From assembly GCA_023253615.1 (NCBI GenBank), contig JALRFZ010000193.1, positions 1 through 5,638 on the forward strand: DNA of 5,638 nucleotides. The letters run 5' to 3'. This stretch comes from Verrucomicrobiales bacterium (GTDB lineage Bacteria; Verrucomicrobiota; Verrucomicrobiia; Verrucomicrobiales; DEV007). Below, piece by piece: positions 1-4,777 of the stretch. Below the pieces are notes generated by a model that was not told the DNA's origin, did not search any database, and saw only the letters and a program-made list of their open reading frames with translations. Made by a program: the position numbers and the translations under genes. How positions within the stretch are numbered: position 1 is the first letter of the stretch; each line of letters starts with the position of its first letter.

Positions 1-1
1 C

Positions 2-676
2 GGCGAGAAGATCGCCCACAAGGACATCAAGCTGCGCACCTTCATCGCCCAGGAAAAGGGCCGCGACCAGATGGTCTCCCACGTCTACGACGTCACCTAC
101 GGCCAGATCGGCGAAGGGGAGAATCTCGTGGTGATCGACGATTCGGTTGTGCGCGGCACGACCCTGAAGGATTCCATCATCAAGATCCTCTCGCGGTTGA
201 ATCCGAAAAAAATCGTGATCGCCTCGACCGCTCCGCAGATCCGTTATCCGGACTGCTACGGCATCGACATGTCCGAGCTCGGCAAATTCATTGTCTTCAA
301 GGCGGCCATCAACCTGCTCGAGCGTCGCGGCATGCACAATCGCATCACCGACGTCTATTACCGCTGTCGCGAGGAGTTGAAGAAGCCCGTCGAGCAAATG
401 GGCAATCCGGTGAAGGCGATCTACGAACCCTTCAGCGAAGAGGAACTCTCCGCCGAGGTGAGCCGTCTCGTCACGCCCGAGAACATTCCGTGGAAGGGCG
501 AAGTTGAAGTCGTCTTCCAGACCGTTGCCGGTTTGAAGGACGCCATCCCCGTGAACAACGGCGATTGGTATTTCACCGGGGATTACCCGACCCCGGGCGG
601 TTACAAGGTCGTGAACCAAGCCTTCGTCGGCTATCACGACAAAACGGGCGAGCGGCCCTACGACGTGCTGCTCTAA
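2..676 (+). CDS. purF: Amidophosphoribosyltransferase (glutamine PRPP amidotransferase), C-terminal part, 5' end outside window
   Basis: PurF makes 5-phosphoribosylamine from PRPP and glutamine, the committed step of purine synthesis, in the cytoplasm. The frame is open from base 2, so only the last 224 residues, the phosphoribosyltransferase half, are present; the N-terminal glutaminase domain lies upstream. The PRPP-binding loop VVIDDSVVRGTT is encoded at 128-163 and matches the family motif (V-DDS-VRGTT). Further matches are APQIRYPDCYGIDM, then a long tail with FTGDYPTPGG at 572-601. Where the Bacillus-type enzyme has the Fe-S cysteines (CxxC just before FTGKYPTE), this protein reads NNGDWYFTGDYPT, so that cysteine pair is absent. 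The sequence resembles the long divergent PurF of Bacteroidetes/Verrucomicrobia rather than the E. coli or B. subtilis forms; this is a remembered resemblance. It ends with TAA, and no convincing intrinsic terminator follows. Confidence 0.95.
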   Translation, partial: GEKIAHKDIKLRTFIAQEKGRDQMVSHVYDVTYGQIGEGENLVVIDDSVVRGTTLKDSIIKILSRLNPKKIVIASTAPQIRYPDCYGIDMSELGKFIVFKAAINLLERRGMHNRITDVYYRCREELKKPVEQMGNPVKAIYEPFSEEELSAEVSRLVTPENIPWKGEVEVVFQTVAGLKDAIPVNNGDWYFTGDYPTPGGYKVVNQAFVGYHDKTGERPYDVLL

Positions 677-713
677 TCAACGTCGCCCGAAAGCGTCGAA
701 AAAAGTGCTCGCA

Positions 714-728
714 TTCTTCTTCTTCTTC
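714..728 (+). repeat. (TTC)5 trinucleotide repeat
   Basis: Five perfect TTC units, followed by CC, form a pyrimidine tract on the + strand between purF and the AraC-type gene. It lies 24 bases upstream of the first ATG of the regulator. The tract is non-coding in the proposed annotation, so a change in repeat number would alter promoter or leader spacing rather than a reading frame. Five units is short and may be chance. Confidence 0.5.
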
Positions 729-740
729 CCGTATTGAGAC

Positions 741-756
741 GCATTATCATTAATGC
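741..756. promoter_or_regulatory. Perfect inverted repeat over the regulator start, possible operator/promoter element
   Basis: GCATTA-TCAT-TAATGC is a perfect 6-base inverted repeat with a 4-base spacer, markedly AT-rich against its surroundings. It covers the first possible ATG (753-755) of the AraC-type gene. TATCAT at 745-750 is one base off a sigma70 -10 box, but there is no acceptable -35 box 16-18 bases upstream. TTGAGA at 734-739 resembles a -35 box but lacks a matching -10 box. The symmetry would suit a dimeric regulator or an RNA hairpin. Autoregulation by the downstream protein is only a guess, because AraC-family sites are usually direct repeats. Confidence 0.3.
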
Positions 757-1637
757 TGCTCATGACGAAGTCCATATCCCGTTTCACCCCGCTTTTTGGC
801 GAGCGTCACCAATCCGTCCTTTGGGCGGTCGATGTGCTGGCCCAAGAGGGTCAAGTCTCCGACCCGACCCTCCTGGATCTTCCGACGGGACACGTCGTTT
901 ATGCGATCCCGGTGAACGCGGCCCTGCAATGGGAGGGCGGAGGGAAGACGACGGCGGTCGCAGAGGGATCGGTGCTGGTGGTAAACACGCGGACCTCTCC
1001 CGGATCGATCCGTCTCTCGGCGGATTCGGATCTTCTCGTCGTGGGGATGCGACAGACGGTCTTGTCAGGTTTGTTCGAGCCCTTCCGTCCCGGCCTGGTG
1101 CCTGGGCTGCGCGAACTGGTCTTTGGTCTGGCGGGGCCGATCCAGATCGCGGCGCGGACGGAGGCATGGAACCAGGTCGTCGCGGGATTCCGTCGTCCCG
1201 CGGTCTCGGGTGCAGCCCGGGCCTTTTGGTTCGAGAGCCAGTTCAAGGCCCTGCTCGCCCTCCTTTCCTTCAACCCGGCTCCCGAGCAGGGGGAGTTCTT
1301 TTGCTCGCGCCAAAAGCGCCTCGCCCGCGTGCGCGTGGCGCGGGCAAAAAGCAAGCTTGAGGCGAGGATTGACGAGTCCTTCGACCTGCATCGACTCGCC
1401 GCCGAAGTGGGCTGCAGCGCGAGTTATCTCAGCCGCACTTTTTCGGCGACGACGGGGATGACCCTCAGCCAATACCTCCGCAAACGCCGGATCGAGAAAG
1501 CAGCCGAGATGCTCGTGACCGGGCGTTACAATGTCAGCGAGGTCGCGGTCGAGGTCGGGTATCACAGCCTCAGCCACTTCAGCAAGGCCTTCCAACAGGA
1601 GAAAGGTTGTCTCCCCTCGAAATACGATGCGGCGTGA
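753..1637 (+). CDS. AraC/XylS-family transcriptional regulator
   Basis: A 294-residue DNA-binding regulator. The C-terminal part, about residues 195-294, is a clear AraC-type double helix-turn-helix. The first HTH lies in the segment starting FDLHRLAAEVGCSASYLSRTF (about 210-230), followed by the linker helix (LRKRRIEKAAEMLVTGRYN). The second HTH (about 259-294) contains VSEVAVEVGYHSLSHFSKAF and ends in GCLPSKY, the usual family terminus. The first ~130 residues probably form a cupin-like sensor domain, rich in beta-type hydrophobic segments such as GSVLVVNT; the ligand cannot be told from the sequence. Length is typical of the family. The start is uncertain: ATG 753 lies inside an inverted repeat, and ATG 762 (giving MTKSISRF) is equally possible; neither has a good Shine-Dalgarno sequence. 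The gene sits between purF and purD, so a role in purine genes is possible but unproven. Confidence 0.9.
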   Translation: MLLMTKSISRFTPLFGERHQSVLWAVDVLAQEGQVSDPTLLDLPTGHVVYAIPVNAALQWEGGGKTTAVAEGSVLVVNTRTSPGSIRLSADSDLLVVGMRQTVLSGLFEPFRPGLVPGLRELVFGLAGPIQIAARTEAWNQVVAGFRRPAVSGAARAFWFESQFKALLALLSFNPAPEQGEFFCSRQKRLARVRVARAKSKLEARIDESFDLHRLAAEVGCSASYLSRTFSATTGMTLSQYLRKRRIEKAAEMLVTGRYNVSEVAVEVGYHSLSHFSKAFQQEKGCLPSKYDAA

Positions 1638-1719
1638 ACTCGACGGTTCGCAAAACAACGACAAAGGCTGGCACGGAGACGTGAGCGAGAGCGGGACATC
1701 ACGATCAAATTGCAGACAC

Positions 1720-1917
1720 ATGCTCATCTCGAATTTTGACTCACGCACCAAAGGGAAACGGCCTCTGCCGGAGGCGCGGATCCAGTTTCTCCGCGAGCTC
1801 GAAGAACAGGTCCGCCGCGCCCGCCTCGCACGCAAACAGGCGAGACTGGGGCGGGCGGCAAAGGTGGCACGAGGAACTCCTCACGGCTTGGCATTCGCCG
1901 ATCTTGTGCCAAGATAA
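1720..1917 (+). CDS. Doubtful small ORF, 65 residues, Arg/Glu/Ala-rich helix
   Basis: The frame starts at ATG 1720, ends at TAA 1915-1917, and lies 31 bases upstream of purD. The middle of the predicted protein (about residues 18-48, including FLRELEEQVRRARLARKQAR) would form a highly charged amphipathic helix and has plausible GC-rich third positions. The last 15 codons look less coding-like. There is no Shine-Dalgarno sequence and I recognise no family. The same bases contain most of the leader hairpins, so the open frame may be incidental. An alternative reading frame that joins purD upstream (from TTG 1736) gives Ser/Arg/Trp-rich sequence unlike a PurD N-terminus. Confidence 0.2.
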   Translation: MLISNFDSRTKGKRPLPEARIQFLRELEEQVRRARLARKQARLGRAAKVARGTPHGLAFADLVPR

Positions 1918-1921
1918 CGCC

Positions 1922-1936
1922 CCCGTCCCGGGCGGG
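1922..1936 (+). promoter_or_regulatory. Hairpin covering the only purine-rich stretch before the purD start
   Basis: CCCGT (1922-1926) can pair with GCGGG (1932-1936, one G-U pair) around a 5-base loop. The 3' arm belongs to GGCGGGA, the only sequence resembling a ribosome binding site ahead of the purD ATG at 1949. If the hairpin forms, it could limit ribosome access. The stem is short, so this is a weak call. Confidence 0.25.
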
Positions 1937-1948
1937 ATCCGAGCACCC

Positions 1949-3214
1949 ATGAAAATCCTCGTCGTTGGAAAAGGAGGCCGCGAGCACGCGATCCTCACCG
2001 CCATTTCCGAGTCTCCCACCGAGACGGAACTTTATTCCTTTCCCGGATCGGACGCGATCTTTGCGCTGGCCAAGCCCCTCGCGAGTGCGGAACACCCGGT
2101 CGAAAGCGTGGCCTCGCTCATCGCGGCGATGCAGCGGGTTGGCATTGACCTGTGCGTGGCCGGGGAGGAAAGTTACCTCGTGCGCGAAGAAGGGCTCGCC
2201 AACGCCTGCGCCGCTGCCGGGATTCCCTGCTGGGGACCACCCAAGGAGTCGGCCCAGCTTGAGGCGAGCAAGGAATTCGCGAAGCAGTTTCTCGTGCGCC
2301 ACGGAATTCCCACGGGTGGCTACGCCGGTGTCAGCTCGCTCGAGGAAGCCCGGACCGCCATCGGAGGAAAATACCCGACGGTGCTGAAGTTCGACGGGCT
2401 CGCCGCCGGCAAGGGCGTCGCGGTCTGTCCCGACGAAGCCTCGGCCGAGGAGTTTCTCAACGAGGTGCTCGTCGAGCGAAAGTTCGGTGATGGGCGTTTG
2501 TTGGTCGAAGAATTCCTCGAGGGCCCCGAGATCTCGATCTTCGCCTCGATCGTTGGCCTCGATTACCAGATCCTCGCCCCGGCGCGTGACTACAAGCGCA
2601 TTTACGACGGCGACGAAGGCCCGAACACCGGAGGCATGGGGGCGGTGAGTTCGCTGGAAATGCTCGACGATGAACTGCGCACGGCGATCGAAGACCGGAT
2701 CGTGCGTCCGACCGTCGAGGGGCTCATCGCCGATGGCTTGCCCTATCGAGGCTTCCTTTATTTCGGACTGATGCTGACCAAGGACGGGCCGAAGGTCATC
2801 GAATACAACTGTCGGTTCGGCGATCCCGAGGCCGAGGCAGTCCTGCCGATGGTCCGCGGTGATTTTGCGACCTACCTCTTCGAGGCTGCGAAGGGGAATC
2901 TCCGTCCCGACCTGATTTCCTTTTCCGAAGGCTGGAGCATTTGCCTTGTCTCCGCCTCGGCGGGTTATCCGGCGACGTCGCGGAGCGGTGATGTCATCTC
3001 CGGACTCGAGCAGGTGAGCGGAGCCCGTGTCTTCCATGCCGGGACACGCCGCAACGCCAACGGGCAATTCGAAACCGCGGGTGGCCGGGTGCTTGTGATC
3101 ACCGCGACCGGCGCGACCCGGGCCCAAGCCGTGGCGAAGGTCTACGCCGAGAGTGACAAGGTCGATTTTCCGGGCAGGCAGCGCCGTTCGGACATCGGGA
3201 CGCGAAATTTTTGA
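1949..3214 (+). CDS. purD: Phosphoribosylamine-glycine ligase (GAR synthetase)
   Basis: This cytoplasmic enzyme joins glycine to the 5-phosphoribosylamine made by PurF, using ATP, to give GAR, the second purine step. It is 421 residues, the usual PurD length. The N-terminal nucleotide-fold motif is MKILVVGKGGREHAI (residues 1-15, with Lys where Ser is common). The ATP-grasp domain follows: KFDGLAAGKGVAV from residue 147, NTGGMGAVS from 226, and the metal/ATP motif EYNCRFGDPEAEAVLP from 285. The C-terminal domain contains VFHAGT and ends in RRSDIGTRNF, matching the family's usual end, so the gene is complete. ATG 1949 is chosen because homology begins exactly there; the frame stays open upstream, but that peptide is not PurD-like. 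The ribosome binding site is weak (GGCGGGA, 12 bases upstream). It follows a structured gap after the AraC-type gene and precedes pyrR by 54 bases. Confidence 0.97.
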   Translation: MKILVVGKGGREHAILTAISESPTETELYSFPGSDAIFALAKPLASAEHPVESVASLIAAMQRVGIDLCVAGEESYLVREEGLANACAAAGIPCWGPPKESAQLEASKEFAKQFLVRHGIPTGGYAGVSSLEEARTAIGGKYPTVLKFDGLAAGKGVAVCPDEASAEEFLNEVLVERKFGDGRLLVEEFLEGPEISIFASIVGLDYQILAPARDYKRIYDGDEGPNTGGMGAVSSLEMLDDELRTAIEDRIVRPTVEGLIADGLPYRGFLYFGLMLTKDGPKVIEYNCRFGDPEAEAVLPMVRGDFATYLFEAAKGNLRPDLISFSEGWSICLVSASAGYPATSRSGDVISGLEQVSGARVFHAGTRRNANGQFETAGGRVLVITATGATRAQAVAKVYAESDKVDFPGRQRRSDIGTRNF

Positions 3215-3268
3215 TGCACACCCGCGTTTCGCGCCTAAGAGTGAGCGCGTCAGCACGCCCCACGACCC
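3215..3268 (+). other. Short purD-pyrR spacer without a clear terminator
   Basis: These 54 bases hold only a small hairpin, CGCG (3223-3226) with CGCG (3230-3233) around TTT, and no T-run. Nothing here matches a Bacillus-type PyrR-binding loop or attenuator. Read-through from purD into pyrR is therefore plausible. Confidence 0.4.
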
Positions 3269-3838
3269 TTGAGCGAATCCGGTGACCATGTCCGCGAAGC
3301 GATCCTGAGCCCCGAGGAGATTTCCGCGGGCGTGGCCGACTTGGCCCGTCAGATCGCCTACCGCTGCGCCGGCGACGAAGTCGCCTTCGTCGGGATCTAC
3401 ACCCGGGGCGTCACCCTCGCCCGCCGCGTCGCCGAGGCGCTCAAGGCCCAGGGATTGCGCTATCCGGTCGGCACCCTCGACATCTCCCTCTACCGCGACG
3501 ATTTCGACAACCGTGGGGCGGATCTGCCGACCCTCGAAAGCTCCGATATCCCGTTCGGCCTTGATGGGATCAGGGTGATCCTCTTCGACGAGGTCATCTT
3601 CACCGGTCGCACGATCCGGGCCGCCCTCGACGGGCTCATGGACTACGGGCGGCCCGCCAAGATCGAGCTGGCCGTGCTCGTTGACCGCGGCCACCGCGAG
3701 ATCCCGATCCAGCCCGATTATGTTTCGACGCATATCGGCACGACCCGAGACCAGTATGTGAAAGTCCGCTTCCGCGAAGACGACGGGGGCGAGGAAGGCG
3801 TCTTCCTCGAGACCCCGCGCAAAGTCCCCGCCGCATGA
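3269..3838 (+). CDS. pyrR: PyrR-family bifunctional pyrimidine regulator / uracil phosphoribosyltransferase
   Basis: A 189-residue type I phosphoribosyltransferase. In Bacillus, PyrR binds pyr mRNA in response to UMP and also makes UMP from uracil and PRPP. Seen here: FVGIYTRGVTLARR (about 40-53), GTLDISLYRDDF (68-79), DIPF, the PRPP loop ILFDEVIFTGRTIRAAL (104-120), and GRPAKIELAVLVDRGHREIPI (127-147). The PRPP loop has Asp-Glu where most members have Asp-Asp, which keeps the acidic pair. The start is TTG 3269: an in-frame stop lies at 3242-3244 and there is no ATG or GTG before the conserved region. No good Shine-Dalgarno sequence is visible. The stop overlaps the pyrB start (ATGA), indicating translational coupling. 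Several positions known for RNA binding in Bacillus PyrR are not conserved and no PyrR target loop is seen, so a catalytic or different regulatory role is possible. Confidence 0.92.
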   Translation: MSESGDHVREAILSPEEISAGVADLARQIAYRCAGDEVAFVGIYTRGVTLARRVAEALKAQGLRYPVGTLDISLYRDDFDNRGADLPTLESSDIPFGLDGIRVILFDEVIFTGRTIRAALDGLMDYGRPAKIELAVLVDRGHREIPIQPDYVSTHIGTTRDQYVKVRFREDDGGEEGVFLETPRKVPAA

Positions 3839-4773
3839 GTGAACTGAAGCCCCGCAAGGACCTGCTCGACATCGAGGGCCTCGAACTGCCCGAGATCGAA
3901 TACGTCCTTTCCAACGCGGTGCCCTTCAAACAGCTCTTCCAGCGCTCGGTCAAGAAGGTTCCGACCCTGCGCGGCAAGACGGTCCTGAATCTCTTCTACG
4001 AGCCCTCGACCCGCACGAGCAGCTCCTTCGAGGTCGCCGCGAACCGCATGTCCGCGGATGTGACGAACTTCACCGTCTCGAGTTCCTCGGTGGTGAAGGG
4101 CGAGTCGCTGCTCGACACGATCGAGACCCTCCAGGCGATGCGGTCGGACTACATCGTGATCCGCCACCAGGCCGCCGGAGTCCCTAACATTGTCGCCAAA
4201 CACACCGGAGCCTCGGTCATCAACGCGGGCGACGGCTACCACGCCCACCCCACCCAGGCGCTCCTCGATGCGATGACCTTCCGCGAGGTCTATCCCGACT
4301 ATCAGGGGCGGAAAATGGTCATCGTCGGCGACGTCCTCCACTCGCGCGTGGCCCGCTCCACGAGCACCCTTTTCCACAAGCTCGGCATCGAGGTCGGGGT
4401 GCTCGGGCCTGGCACGCTCATCCCCTCGGGTCGGCACGAGTTCATTCGCCGCTTCCGCTCGTGGGACGAGGTCTTCGACTGGAAGCCCGACGCCGTCTAC
4501 CTCCTCCGCGTCCAGCTCGAACGGCAGGAAGGCATGTTTTTCCCCAGCATCGCCGAATACCACAAGATGTATGGGATGAACACCGAGCGCCTCGTGCGGA
4601 TGCGTCAGATCGGGGCCTACCTCATGCACCCCGGACCCGTGAACCGCGGGGTCGAAATCACCGACGAGGCGATGCGCTACGAGCGCAGCCTCATCAGCAC
4701 CCAGGTCGAGAACGGCATCGCCGTGCGCATGGCGGTGCTGCACTGGCTGAAGCCGGAAACGGACACCGATTGA
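3835..4773 (+). CDS. pyrB: Aspartate carbamoyltransferase catalytic chain
   Basis: ATCase condenses carbamoyl phosphate with aspartate to N-carbamoyl-L-aspartate, the committed pyrimidine step. The 312-residue length is typical for the catalytic chain. All active-site landmarks align with E. coli PyrB: FYEPSTRTSSSFE (Ser58-Thr59-Arg60-Thr61, carbamoyl phosphate), the 80s-loop Lys88 in SVVKGESL, Arg110, HPTQALLDAM (His138, Gln141), GDVLHSRVARS (Arg171), LLRVQLER (Arg225, Gln227) and MHPGPVNRGVEI (264-275). The enzyme should be active. No regulatory chain gene (pyrI) is next to it. With a type I dihydroorotase immediately downstream, the two products may assemble into an ATCase-DHOase complex like that of Aquifex; this is inference. 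The start ATG overlaps the pyrR stop by 4 bases, and pyrC starts 4 bases after its stop. Confidence 0.98.
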   Translation: MSELKPRKDLLDIEGLELPEIEYVLSNAVPFKQLFQRSVKKVPTLRGKTVLNLFYEPSTRTSSSFEVAANRMSADVTNFTVSSSSVVKGESLLDTIETLQAMRSDYIVIRHQAAGVPNIVAKHTGASVINAGDGYHAHPTQALLDAMTFREVYPDYQGRKMVIVGDVLHSRVARSTSTLFHKLGIEVGVLGPGTLIPSGRHEFIRRFRSWDEVFDWKPDAVYLLRVQLERQEGMFFPSIAEYHKMYGMNTERLVRMRQIGAYLMHPGPVNRGVEITDEAMRYERSLISTQVENGIAVRMAVLHWLKPETDTD

Positions 4774-4777
4774 AACG

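Larger units (their letters stand above)
1638..1948 (+). other. Intergenic/leader region upstream of purD with clustered potential hairpins
   Basis: No recognisable gene lies in these 311 bases. From about 1761 onward several inverted repeats follow closely on one another. GCCTC/GAGGC pairs 1761-1765 with 1771-1775. CGCGGA/TCCGCG pairs 1775-1780 with 1790-1795. GCCG (1814-1817) pairs with CGGC (1856-1859), and CCCGCC (1820-1825) with GGCGGG (1850-1855), split by a 2-base bulge. GAGG/CCTC pairs 1871-1874 with 1879-1882. CTTGGCA/TGCCAAG pairs 1887-1893 with 1907-1913. There is no T-run after any of them, so they are not ordinary intrinsic terminators. I could not match them to a known purine, ZTP or PRPP riboswitch consensus. 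Chance pairing in GC-rich DNA remains possible. No good sigma70 promoter was found; TTGCAG at 1710-1715 has only a poor -10 partner. Confidence 0.35.

Noticed and set aside
661..704. Hairpin CGACGT/ACGTCG (661-666 with 680-685) around the purF stop as a terminator
   Set aside because: Loop is 13 bases, the stem is within the last purF codons, and an A-run rather than a T-run follows.
734..1360. Open frames in other frames and on the minus strand over the AraC-type gene
   Set aside because: Translations are Pro/Arg/Gly-rich without domains, while the frame from 753 contains a complete AraC HTH domain.
1736..1764. TTGACT at 1736-1741 as a -35 promoter box
   Set aside because: No AT-rich -10 element lies 16-18 bases downstream; that stretch is GC-rich and begins the hairpin cluster.
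1736..1948. N-terminal extension of PurD by 71 codons
   Set aside because: The extension lacks protein-like composition, and PurD homology starts exactly at Met 1949 with the standard MKILVVGxGGREH motif.
3241..3285. 14-codon GTG-started leader ORF overlapping the pyrR start
   Set aside because: No binding site, no conserved composition and no attenuator structure; likely chance.
3276..3289. Possible PyrR-binding loop AAUCCGGUGACCAU at the pyrR start
   Set aside because: The first ten bases fit the remembered Bacillus consensus (ARUCCNGNGAGGYU), but the GG needed to pair with CC is CC here, so the hairpin cannot form.
1724..3733. Very long open frame (669 codons) on the minus strand opposite purD and pyrR
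   Set aside because: It is a mirror of GC-rich codon use in two well-recognised + strand genes; it crosses the purD-pyrR gap without any recognisable domain.
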